A DNA stretch of 64,000 bases from Tetranychus cinnabarinus (taxonomy: Eukaryota > Arthropoda > Arachnida > Trombidiformes > Tetranychidae), in NCBI GenBank assembly GCA_022266195.1, contig WHVY01000002.1:3301001-3365000 (forward strand). Reading direction: 5' to 3'. How positions within the stretch are numbered: the stretch's first letter is position 1; each line of letters opens with the position of its first letter. This document shows positions 24,865 through 33,665 of this stretch, piece after piece. The notes under the pieces were generated by a model. The model saw only the letters and a program-made list of their open reading frames with translations, searched no databases and was not told where the DNA came from. Position numbers and translations under genes: made by a program.

Positions 24865-25101
24865 ATGGAAAGTAACGAGAAATTGCGAGCTAACGAAGGT
24901 AGCAGTCTTACAAAAACTTGGTTGACAGGAATATTCAGTTTCACCGAAGCAGTGGACTTCATTTTATTGTTCTAAGCAGTATTTTTATCTAACGGACCAG
25001 AGATTAAATTTATCTTCATTAATACGTTACTCGGCTGTGTATTTTTATTTTTTCGCATTGGAAGCTATATGAATGAAATGGCGAGTGCTTCAGTTGCCTA
25101 A
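24865..25101 (+). pseudogene. four-helix family, array copy 5 (centrally deleted, nonsense)
   Basis: In frame for 79 codons. MESNEKLRANEGSSLTKTWL is an intact N-terminus with the Trp that copy 3 lost. Helix 1 ends FILLF-TAA where relatives read FILLFS (TCA to TAA). It then carries the same deletion of helices 2-3 as copy 3 and ends in RIGSYMNEMASASVA. The different stop positions in copies 3 and 5 show independent decay after a shared deletion. Confidence 0.75.
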
Positions 25102-25615
25102 GCTCAATTGATAGTTTTCATGGAAAGCTTCATCCATGTAAACAGACGATTATTACAGTCGGATTGAGATCTCGGGCTGAGATCTCAGTAAAAGCAAATA
25201 AGGATTAAAAGGGAAAGCTTAAAGAAACATTAAAGAAGTGCCTGGAACAATGAGTCTTCGCTGTGCTCAAGTAACAAGTCCTCGTTGTGGTCATGCAAAG
25301 CATAGATATAAAAAGTAGAATGTAAACTTAAGAATCTTAACACTGATGAAAGTACTTCTGTATCACAACCTCGTCCATTTCCCATTTTACTAACACAATT
25401 AATGTAACTTTTTGTTTCATATTTCATTGAAGAAGGTGTTTCACTGTTTGCAAGTGTCATTTCTATCAACACAAGCAATCTATAACCATCGAAACGAAAA
25501 AAGGAATGACTGGTCATTGAAAACATAAATTCGTTTAACATATTGAGTGTATTCCTAGTTATTAACGATATTAACTCTTAATTAAAGGCGTAAGCTTCAT
25601 TGCTTTGCACAGTTA
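25102..25615. other. spacer between array copies 5 and 6
   Basis: Related to the 3' flank of copy 3, including GAGATCTC and CGCCTGGAACAATGAGTC-like text. The antisense 103-codon open frame over it is not supported by any domain. Confidence 0.5.
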
Positions 25616-25668
25616 TTACATTCAGTATAAAAATCATCAATTTGTTATCGTGTTTCTAAAGTGATTCC
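25616..25668 (+). promoter_or_regulatory. TATA core promoter of family copy 6
   Basis: TATAAAAA at 25626-25633, 126 bases before the ATG, then TCTAAAGTGATTCC at the initiator position. Confidence 0.55.
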
Positions 25669-25751
25669 TAAAAAAGTAATTTACAATTCTCATTGCTAGT
25701 TTACCTGTGATATCCTTAACTCAACATCAAGTGTGAAGCAACAAACTGAAC

Positions 25752-26195
25752 ATGAAAGATACAGAGAATAAAATGGAGTACAAAGGATCCAGGCATGCGA
25801 AATTGTGGTTGACAGGAATATTCAGTTTCCTCATCGCTGCGAGTGTCACCATATTGATCGGAGCATTAGCTTTATCCAGTGAATCAGGCATTGGTCTTTC
25901 TATCATTAGTCTGTTCATCAATGGAATCATGTTAGCAGCAATCATCAAACAGTGGAGAGTTACTCTCAATATTGGTCGACTCTTATTCGTAATTGGGATG
26001 GTGTCTGCTGTTATTGGTCTTGTCTTGGAAGGCATAGCACTCAATGCTATCAATGTTCCTACAAAAGCTCAAAACAACTCGTTTATTGTGCACGTACTTA
26101 TCTTGTATGTCGCACTATTGTTCAACGGAGTTTTAGTCGTGCTTCTTGGAAGATATACAGATGCAATGAAGAGTGATTCCTATGACGAACTTTAG
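25752..26195 (+). CDS. four-helix membrane protein, array copy 6 (intact, 147 aa)
   Basis: N-terminus MKDTENKMEYKGSRHAKLWL blends features of copies 2 and 4. Helix 1 TGIFSFLIAASVTILIGAL; helix 2 ESGIGLSIISLFINGIML; signature NGIMLAAIIKQWRVTLNIGR; the helix 3-4 loop has NVPTKAQNNS with a possible N-glycosylation Asn if it faces outward. Tail GRYTDAMKSDSYDEL, the reading frame from which the frameshifted tails of copies 4 and 8 derive. TATA box upstream and AATAAA 63 bases after the stop make it one of the most gene-like copies. Confidence 0.87.
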   Translation: MKDTENKMEYKGSRHAKLWLTGIFSFLIAASVTILIGALALSSESGIGLSIISLFINGIMLAAIIKQWRVTLNIGRLLFVIGMVSAVIGLVLEGIALNAINVPTKAQNNSFIVHVLILYVALLFNGVLVVLLGRYTDAMKSDSYDEL

Positions 26196-26257
26196 TTCAT
26201 AGTATTTAAAATGTAGGCCATTTCATTAATTTAGTTGTGACCGCATAATAGTTAATG

Positions 26258-26263
26258 AATAAA
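26258..26263 (+). terminator. poly(A) signal AATAAA of family copy 6
   Basis: Lies in the conserved 3' flank (GAATAAAAATATTTTTCT), 63 bases after the TAG stop. The same motif follows copy 8 at 28836-28841; copies 1 and 2 have point-mutated versions. Confidence 0.45.
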
Positions 26264-26585
26264 AATATTTTTCTAACAAAACTTTAAATTTGTTTTCCAT
26301 CGAGAATTTAAAAAGTAAGCTCGCTCTCATTTTTAATTGGGCTTCAATATGCGTCTCAATATGAGTGTTTTAGGTTTTCTAAACAGTAATTTCACAAAAA
26401 ATATGCGATTTCTCCTGCTTTTTAATCGATTGTGCCCTGGTTATTACATTGAGTGTGAAAATCATTCATTTGTTATTTTGCGTCTCAAGTGATTGCTTCA
26501 AGTGAAAAAGTTTTTTTCAGTTTCCATTACTAATTAAATTGTGTTCTATTTAACTAAACATCAAGTTTAAATCTATCAACGAACC

Positions 26586-27004
26586 ATGAAAGGTACAGAG
26601 AATAAGATGTCATACCAAGGTACTAGAAGTTCGGCAAAATCGTGGTTGCAAGGAATATTCAGTGTTCTCGTTGCATTGAATGTTATTTCATTGATCGCAG
26701 CAATAGTTGCAACCAACGGATCAGGAATTGGTCTCTCTATTATTGGAATTGCCATTGATGGAATCATGTTGGCAGCCATCATTAAGGAATGGAGAGTTGT
26801 TCTTAACATTGGTCGAATTATCCTCATAATTGGAACCGTGTTTGCTGTCATCTCAATTGTGGCTGGAGAGGGTCTTACAGAAGCAATGAGAACTTATTGA
26901 TCGCGAACGAAGTTTTCTTGAGTATTGCGTTGATCTGCTATATATTTTTAGTCGTGCTTTTTGGAAGATATACATCTGAATTGGCCAGTGCTTCATATGC
27001 TTAA
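26586..27004 (+). pseudogene. four-helix family, array copy 7 (frameshifted duplicate of copy 2)
   Basis: Almost the same as copy 2 over helices 1-3, and the similarity extends about 190 bases upstream (from about 26396). Then a 21-base in-frame loss after VAG and a one-base loss after TEA shift the frame, giving a stop at 26898-26900. The rest of the gene to GRYTSELASASYA-TAA is still recognisable in the other frame up to 27004. The TATA box is mutated (TGTGAAAA). A transposon sits in its 3' flank. Confidence 0.8.
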
Positions 27005-27046
27005 TCTTTGAATAGTATTTTACACCGAAAGTTTCACTCATGTTTA

Positions 27047-27550
27047 TGGTTTGGGCCCAGAACAGCCAAATACCAGGTACAAAGCTGATTCAACAACAAT
27101 ACAACTCAAATTGCAAAAAAGTCCAAAAAAACCTTTCTATGGATATTGATAAGCTATTAATTATATTCATTAATTCCGATTGAGTCAAAAAATGGTCTAC
27201 ATGCACCTATATCGATGCTCATGTGTCCTTAAAATCATTGAGTCAATTGATTAAGTCAAACTTATTAAAAATTGAAGCAATGGTAAAAAACAAAAGTACT
27301 TTCTGATACCCCTAATAAATCTGATCATTTAAGTACAGTCTTTTCACACTTATTTTGACAAAAAAATCAGAGTGATCTATTGGTATTGCGACTCTAGGCC
27401 TAGCATAAACAGTGCTAAGATAGTACTTTCGTCTTACTATTGGCAATATATTAATAATAGACGGCGCTTTTTTTGTCCAAAGTAAGTGTAGAAAGACTGT
27501 AGTTTTACTTGATTTAAGCAGCTTTGTACTTGGCTGTTTTGGACCTTTAC
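27047..27550. mobile_element. hAT-like non-autonomous element, copy 1
   Basis: Ends are inverted: GGTTTGGGCCCAGAACAGCC on the left and GGCTGTTTTGGACC on the right, each with CAGCTTTGTA-type sequence further in. It is flanked by CATGTTTA (27039-27046) and CATGTTCA (27551-27558), an 8-bp target duplication with one change. The 3' flank of copy 2 runs through the same place uninterrupted, giving the empty site. No transposase frame inside. Confidence 0.7.
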
Positions 27551-28185
27551 CATGTTCACAGTGGATTATCAGATGTAATTTGGTTGTAAACACATAACAG
27601 TTTAGGAATTAAATTATTTTTCAGAAAAAATTTTGTCTTTCATCGAGTATTGAAAATTAGTAAACGTACTCTCATTTTTTTACATTAATTGATTGAGTTT
27701 CAATATGTTTTCAGTGCCAATTTTTGTATGTTTTGTTTTTCTGAACACTTGAGCCCAAGCTGATCACGGATTGGAAGCTAGATGGATGAAATGGACATTC
27801 CTTCAGTTATCTAAGCTTCAATTAATAGTTTTTGTATCAATGAAAGGTTTATCCATGCAAACAGACGATTATTAAAGTCGCATTGAGATCTCGAGTTGAG
27901 CTATCAGTTTGAGATCTCAGGAAAAGTAAATAAGGATTAAAAGAGAAAGCTTAAAGTAAGATTAAAGAATCGCCTGGAACAATGAGTCCTCGTTGTAGTC
28001 ATGCAAAGCATCGAAAAAAAAGTAAAATGTTAACTTGAGAACCTTAACACTGATGAAAATACGTCTGTACCACAACCTCGACTATCTACACATTTTACTA
28101 ACACAATCAATGTAACTTTTTGTTTCATATTTCATTGAAGAGGGTGTTTCACAGTTCGCAACTGTCAACTGTTCTAGTTATTAAA
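27551..28185. other. 3' flank of copy 7, 3' relic of a copy-3-type gene, upstream flank of copy 8
   Basis: 27766-27812 reads GGATTGGAAGCTAGATGGAT...TATCTAAGC, the last codons of a copy-3-type relic. The similarity to 23356-23640 then continues through the GAGATCTC pair. This shows the copy 3-copy 4 block was duplicated to give this stretch plus copy 8. Confidence 0.6.
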
Positions 28186-28235
28186 TTCAGTATAAAAATC
28201 ATCAATTTGTTATTGTGTTTCTAAAGTGATTCCTA
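28186..28235 (+). promoter_or_regulatory. TATA core promoter of family copy 8
   Basis: TATAAAAA at 28191-28198, 124 bases before the ATG, followed by TCTAAAGTGATTCC. Confidence 0.5.
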
Positions 28236-28314
28236 AAAAAGTAATATACATTTTCATTGCTAGTATACCTGTGATATCTCAACTCAACATCAAGTTTGAA
28301 TAAAAAAACTCAAC

Positions 28315-28794
28315 ATGAAAGATTTAGAGAATTATATAGAGAATAAAATTAAGTGCAAAGTAACCAGTCCTGGAAAATTGTGGTTGACAGGAATATTCAG
28401 TTTCCTCATCCCTTCGAATCTCATCATTTTGATCGGAGCATTAGCTTTATCCAGTGAATCAGCCATTGGTCTTGTTATTATTGGGTTTGTCATCTATGGA
28501 GTCATGATAGTAGCACTCAGCAAACAGTGGAGAGTTGCTTCTTATATTGGTCTAATCTTCCTCGTAATTGGAATGGTGTCTTCTGTTATTGGTCTTTTGT
28601 TGGAAGCCATAGCATTCAATGCTATCGATTACCCTACACAAATACAAACAGATTTGTATTTTGTGCACGGGCTTATCTATTATTTTGCATACGCCGGCAA
28701 CCAACTTTCGCTCGTGTTTCTTGAGACACATTCGATACCGAAGATACGAAGAGTGATTCCTAAATCGAACATTAGTGTAGTATTTAAAATGTAG
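28315..28794 (+). CDS. four-helix membrane protein, array copy 8 (open, frameshifted long tail, 159 aa)
   Basis: Same N-terminus as copy 4 (MKDLENYIENKIKCKVTSP). Helices 1-3 and the loop YGVMIVALSKQWR are kept. The last helix has changed (YYFAYAGNQLSLVFLE), and the G-R-Y-T end is replaced by a shifted, basic tail HSIPKIRRVIPKSNISVVFK caused by indels in the copy-4-type end. TATA upstream and AATAAA downstream remain. It may be a young duplicate in decay or a variant with a new tail. Confidence 0.65.
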   Translation: MKDLENYIENKIKCKVTSPGKLWLTGIFSFLIPSNLIILIGALALSSESAIGLVIIGFVIYGVMIVALSKQWRVASYIGLIFLVIGMVSSVIGLLLEAIAFNAIDYPTQIQTDLYFVHGLIYYFAYAGNQLSLVFLETHSIPKIRRVIPKSNISVVFKM

Positions 28795-28835
28795 GCGATT
28801 TCATTGGTTTGGTTGTAAACACATAACAGTTTACG

Positions 28836-28841
28836 AATAAA
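28836..28841 (+). terminator. poly(A) signal AATAAA of family copy 8
   Basis: In the conserved 3' flank, 42 bases after the stop. Confidence 0.4.
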
Positions 28842-28900
28842 AATATTTTTCTGGCAAAACTTTGAATTTTTTTGTCATCGAGAATTTAAAAAAGTAAGCT

Positions 28901-29218
28901 TCATCCGATGAATCAGGACTTGGTCTTGCCTTTGTTAGTCTTGTCATCGGTGGAGTCCTATTAGCTGCAATCATCAAACAGTGAAGAGTTGTTCTTAATT
29001 TTGCTCGAATCTTATTCGTAATTGGAATGCTGTCTGCTGTTAGTGGTCTTGTGCCAGAAGTTATAACATTAAATGCAATCGATGTTCCTACAGAAACTCA
29101 AAAAAACTCATGCATTGTGAACGTCGTTATCTTGTATGTTGCGCTACTCTTCAACGGGTTTTTAGTCGTGCTTCTTGGAAGATATTCAGCTAAATTGGCT
29201 AGTCCTTCAAATGCCTAA
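28901..29218 (+). pseudogene. four-helix family, array copy 9 (5'-truncated, nonsense)
   Basis: The reading starts inside the coding region (SSDESGLGLAFVSLVIGGVL), joined straight onto the 3' flank of copy 8 at about 28900. The N-terminus, helix 1 and promoter are absent. The signature Trp codon is now TGA (28982-28984, KQ-stop-RVV). The frame then runs to GRYSAKLASPSNA and TAA. Closest in content to copy 6. Confidence 0.75.
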
Positions 29219-29519
29219 GCTTTGATTTACAGTATTTTGCAATGTAAGCTTAACTCATGTAAAAAGCAAATTATCACATACACTTTAAATTTTTGCTCAT
29301 CAAAAATTGATCATTGCTAGACCTTCTTCAAATTTTTTGTCTTTCACTAATTGAGTTTCAATATGTGTTCATGATTTCAATTTTCAGATTTTGTGTGTTT
29401 TGTGCTTTCTAACCACTAAAATCAAACTGATCATCAACAAAGCATAAAAATGGTTCAGTTTTTATCACTAGGTTCACAAGATAAATTCAATATTTAAGTT
29501 AGACTTTGCTAATACCAAA
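29219..29519. other. 3' flank of copy 9
   Basis: Conserved family 3' flank (GATTTCAATTTTCAGATTTT..., TGTGTTTTGTGCTTTCTAAC). No gene. Confidence 0.5.
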
Positions 29520-29528
29520 CGAAAATTT

Positions 29529-29867
29529 GGCCACAGCCAAATACAAAGCTGCTCAAATCATATCAATTCAAATTACAAAAATGTCCAAAAAACCTTTCTG
29601 TGGATATTGATAAGCTAATTAATTATAGTTAATTAACTCTGATTGAGTCAAAAAATGGCCAACATGCACCTGAATTGATGCTCTTGTGTCCTTAAAATTA
29701 TTTAGTCAATTGAAAGTCAAACTTATTCAAAATTGAAGCAAAAGTCAGTGGTAAAAAACAAAAGCACTTTTTGATGCCCCTAATAAATCTGATCATTTAA
29801 GTAGCTTTATTTGATTTAAGCAGCTTTGTATTTGGCTGTTTTGACTTTGGCTGTTTTGGGCTCAAAC
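29529..29867. mobile_element. hAT-like non-autonomous element, copy 2
   Basis: Shorter relative of the element at 27047. It shares GTCCAAAAAACCTTTCTGTG, GCACCTGAATTGATGCTC and CCCCTAATAAATCTGATC. The right end GGCTGTTTTGGGCTCAAACC mirrors the left end of copy 1. Both sides carry CGAAAATTT (29520-29528 and 29868-29876), an exact 8-9 bp target duplication. No transposase. Confidence 0.7.
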
Positions 29868-30027
29868 CGAAAATTTAGATTTGCATACAGATTTATTTAT
29901 AGTAAAATCTGAAGATTTGACCGATCGGCTCAAAGTTCAAGCTGAGAAAGGATGGACAAGAACCAATATCTACTTAAATATTTGTAACATTTTAAGATTA
30001 TTTAATAACATTTATTAATAATAATAA

Positions 30028-30311
30028 TTTGGTGGGCAATGTTTCCTATTGAATTAACTTAAATTTAGTTAAATTAATAATAAATTTAGCACTGAGTCCA
30101 ATTGACCAAGCATTAGTTCAAGTTACAACATTGGTGTCATAAATTCAACTCCCCTCAATAATCAATTTGTTGAAACAAAGAGTTTGTTTTGCCCTTCTGA
30201 CCATTGTTAAGAATAAGAAATGTATTTGTCAAGACAGGGAAATAGACAGAATAAAGAAATAGGAGAATAATTTGGACCATTTCTCTTTCTCAATTTAAAC
30301 ACTTAATTTTT
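30028..30311. repeat. array-internal repeat, copy b
   Basis: Nearly the same as 22358-22640, with TGGTGGGCAATGTTTCCTAT for TGGTGGACAATG. It stops at CACTTAATTTTTG, where the two diverge. Confidence 0.65.
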
Positions 30312-30677
30312 GAATGTTACATATTAATATTTGAAAGTTTTCTATCTTAAAGTTCGTTAACTGACAAGGTAGATAACGTGAGTTAGATAAAAGACGTCCA
30401 TATTGAAAAGACTCGAATTCTTGTTGAAAGATTTCTCTGGTTAAAAGTTTCATGGAATTGGGTTAAAAATTGAAACTTAGTATTTTCTTATGTTTGCTAA
30501 CCACTCGATCTAAAGCTGGTAATTAGCCCCAGTAAGCATAAAATGGATTTCAGCTTTAGATTTTTATTATCAAGTTTAAAAGGTAACTTCAATTGTTGAG
30601 TTATCGCTTTCTGACAATTGTTCAATACGAATTAAACCATTTTTCGTGTAGATTGACCATGAAAAGAAATTCGCAAT

Positions 30678-31075
30678 GAGTTTGTTTTGCCCTTCTGACC
30701 ATTGTTAAGAATAAGAAATGTATTTGTCAAGACAGGGAAATAGACAGAATAAAGAAATAGGAGATTTGGACCATTTCTCTTTCTCAATTTAAACGCTTAA
30801 TTTTTGAACATTACAAGAAGTAGAAAGAGTGAAATTGACTTCAGGTTTTTATCACCAAGTTTACAAGGTGAATTCAATTGTTCAGTTATCATTCGTTAAA
30901 AATTATTCATTAGGAATTTGATTATTTTTAATGTAGATTGACTATGTGGCATAGAGTGAAAAGAGATTTGCAATCAGTCTCGATCGCACCAGGTTCTAGT
31001 TTTAATGTAAATTTTGTTTCATATTTCACTGAAGAGGATATTTAACTGTTTGCAAAAAGTCATTTTAAACAACAA
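30678..31075. repeat. array-internal repeat, copy c
   Basis: Starts GAGTTTGTTTTGCCCTTCTG and matches 22505-22900 through GTGAAAAGAGATTTGCAATC. It is therefore a duplicated upstream flank shared by copies 3 and 10. Confidence 0.6.
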
Positions 31076-31128
31076 TTACGAACGAATTTCTCAGAATTTC
31101 TCACTTTCATGTGTCAAAAGATTATTTA

Positions 31129-31148
31129 TCGCGAGTTAACAACTCAAA
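31129..31148 (+). promoter_or_regulatory. TCGCGA-type upstream block of family copy 10
   Basis: TCGCGAGTTAACAACTCAAA, about 400 bases before the ATG. Confidence 0.35.
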
Positions 31149-31529
31149 CAAGGCACAAATTTTCCCAATCATGAAAAATTTGTAATCAGAATCCACACCA
31201 ATCTGATATGTTTTAACTTATTCGTTTAAATTCTAGAAACATTAGCTATTTGCATTGAAACAATGGATTAACTAATCAATGATCAGTTATTATTAAAACC
31301 GTAAACATGATTAGGTTAGATAACTATTGTTTATTTGCTAATCTACTGGGTGTATCAAGTCTTGATCAAAGCCTGGATTCCACAGCTATCATGGATATTA
31401 CATTCAGTTCATCAATCATTTGTTATTCTGCTTCTAAAGTGATTCCTCATAAAGTTTTTTTCAATTTCCATTACTAATTCATTTGTGATACAACAAACTT
31501 AACAGCGACTGCAAATCCATAAACCAACT

Positions 31530-31967
31530 ATGAATGGCACAGAGAGTTTGTTGGCGTACCGAAGTGGCAGTGCTTCAAAAAAGTGGTTGACAGGAATCCT
31601 CAGTTTCTTCGTTGCATTGGACGTCATTTTTTTGATCTTAGGAATAGTTGCATCCAGCGCATTCAGAATTGTTGTCAGTCTTATTGGCCTTACCATCGAT
31701 GGAGTCATATTCACAGCCACTATAAAGGAATGGAAAGATGTTCTTAAAGTTGGTCGAATTTATTTCATAGTCGTAATCGTACTCGGTATATTCATCCTTT
31801 TGCTTGCAAGTATCGCGATAGATCATGATGGTAAACTTCCTAAAGAAAAAAAAGAATCTTTGACTTTTAGTTTCGTTTTCGTTATTTTTTACGAACCCAT
31901 CGCTGGATTTGCAGTCGTGCTTATTGGAAGATATTTGGCTGAAATAGAGAATGCTTCATCGGCCTGA
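31530..31967 (+). CDS. four-helix membrane protein, array copy 10 (intact, divergent, 145 aa)
   Basis: MNGTESLLAYRSGSASKKWL start, helix 1 TGILSFFVALDVIFLILGIV, helix 2 with SLIGLTIDGVIFTATIKEW, where the signature Arg has become Lys (EWKDVLKVGR). The helix 3-4 loop is charged (DHDGKLPKEKKES) instead of short and neutral. Tail GRYLAEIENASSA. It lacks the TATAAAAA of copies 2, 4, 6 and 8. The charged loop and changed signature point to a distinct subfamily shared in part with copy 11. Confidence 0.82.
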   Translation: MNGTESLLAYRSGSASKKWLTGILSFFVALDVIFLILGIVASSAFRIVVSLIGLTIDGVIFTATIKEWKDVLKVGRIYFIVVIVLGIFILLLASIAIDHDGKLPKEKKESLTFSFVFVIFYEPIAGFAVVLIGRYLAEIENASSA

Positions 31968-33029
31968 GTTTTGATTCATGGTCAAAGCTTAACTCGTGCA
32001 AACGGTCGATCATCAAGTATAATATTGCTTATGATGTAATCTTGTAGCAGTTTATAAATTTACAAACTTCTAATTGCTTTTCATCAAGAATCTAAAATTA
32101 ATAAATTTGAATTTTCAACATTCACTCATCGATTCTCAATACGTGTTCATGCTTGTCAATCTTTTTGTTTTTTGTCCTTCTCTAACACTTATGCTTGAAA
32201 CCGGTACAATAGCTGAATTGCGCTTCTATTGTTACAAAATTGTGCCTTTATGAGTTATATTCTCATTTCGAAGTGCAGTGCTGCGATACGCGGCAATAAG
32301 GTAATGACTACCTTTCATAAAATTTGGGAATCGAGGTGTTAAGCAAGAAATCGCAAGTTAGTAGACATAATCAGCTTACCAAAGTTGTATTCAAATTATC
32401 CTCTTCATGCAATTCATACAAACCATTCATTCGTTGAATAATCATTTAGTGTCAACTGGAACTATTTACGCGACTGAGGTTGAATTGTGTGTCTGAGATC
32501 AGTAAAAGCAATCCTAATAAACAGAAGAATGCAAAATCGCAAACCGACCAAATTTATGAAACAATGTTCGGTATTGTTCAGTGATTCCTGTAAATGATTT
32601 TGGATAACTTTGAACATGAAATAACAAATGATTTAAAATCAGATTTCACCAATTTACCATATATTCACATTACTCGCATTTAGCACATAAACCTATGAAA
32701 AAACAGCTTTGACACCTTGTAGCTTCTAAACGGACAATGTGCGAAACGAAACGGCTATCAAAAGTTCATATCTGGCCCATTAGAATATTTTGAGCATAAA
32801 ACAGTACAAAATTTTCGTTGAGACGACATTGTATCCCAAACTGGAAAAAAAACTTGCAACTTGCTGTTACTGCAACAGGTTCTTAGTTCAAATGTACTTT
32901 TGTAACTTTTGTAACTTTTGTTTTATATCTCGTAGAGAAGGGTGTTAAAATTTGTAATCAACAATTTCAAATCTTATTGTAACGAATTTCTCAGAATTTA
33001 ACCTTCACAATGCGTCAAATGCTGCTTTA
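31968..33029. other. spacer between array copies 10 and 11
   Basis: Mostly unique AT-rich sequence with no gene. The family upstream flank reappears from about 32900 (TCTCAGAATTTAACC...ATGCGTCAAATGCTG). Confidence 0.5.
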
Positions 33030-33050
33030 TCGCGAATTAACGCCTCGAAA
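33030..33050 (+). promoter_or_regulatory. TCGCGA-type upstream block of family copy 11
   Basis: TCGCGAATTAACGCCTCGAA, about 200 bases before the ATG. Confidence 0.35.
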
Positions 33051-33227
33051 TATTGAACATGTTTTCCAATAAATATTGCTAATATGTCAAAGTCTGAATT
33101 CCATTGATGGCATACAAATCATTCATTCTGCTTTTCTAGTGATTCCGCAAAAGTTATTTCATCTTTCAGTGCTATTTTATTTGTGATATATTAAACTCGA
33201 CATTGACTTCAAATCTACAAACGAACC

Positions 33228-33665
33228 ATGGAACGTACAGAGAATAAGCCGGCTTCTCAAAGTAGCAGTGATTCAAAATGGTGGTTGATAGCAATATTAA
33301 GTCTCTTCGTTGCATTGGATTTCATCAAATTGATCTCAGCAATTGTTACATCAAGTGGATTATGAATTGGTCTTGGTGTTATCTGTATTATCGTTGATGG
33401 AGTCATGTTAATGGCCATCATTCAGGAGTGGGATGTCGTTATTACCATTGGTCGAGTGGCTCTTTTAATTGTAATCGTCATCAGTGTAATCGCAATTTTT
33501 GTTAAAGACATCGATATGGATGATGATGGTAGTGACCCAGAAACACAAAGAGACTCGTCGATTCCGAGGGGCATTAGTTTTGGTTTTACGTTAGCCACCT
33601 GTGGATTTTTGTTCTTTCGCATTGGAGACTATGTGGAGGAAATGGAGAGAACTTCAATTGCCTGA
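33228..33665 (+). pseudogene. four-helix family, array copy 11 (single nonsense, otherwise full length)
   Basis: 146 codons in one frame from MERTENKPASQSSSDSKWWL to TGA. One internal TGA (33363-33365) falls where relatives have the Gly of SGSGIGL (GGA to TGA). The rest keeps DGVMLMAIIQEWDVVITIGR, an acidic helix 3-4 loop (KDIDMDDDGSDPETQRDSS) and the tail FFRIGDYVEEMERTSIA. The RIG-[SD]-Y ending is shared with copies 3 and 5, so this is the full-length form of that subfamily. A restart downstream (33405) would give only 86 residues. Confidence 0.75.

Larger units (their letters stand above)
29877..31529. other. spacer between array copies 9 and 10
   Basis: Contains repeats b and c and the upstream flank of copy 10. 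The TATA box is replaced (AGTTCATCAATC). No other gene. Confidence 0.5.

Noticed and set aside
19920..26851. Antisense open frames of 90-108 codons over array copies 1, 2, 6 and 7
   Set aside because: They mirror the conserved coding sequence and vanish or shift wherever the + strand frame is real; no independent support.
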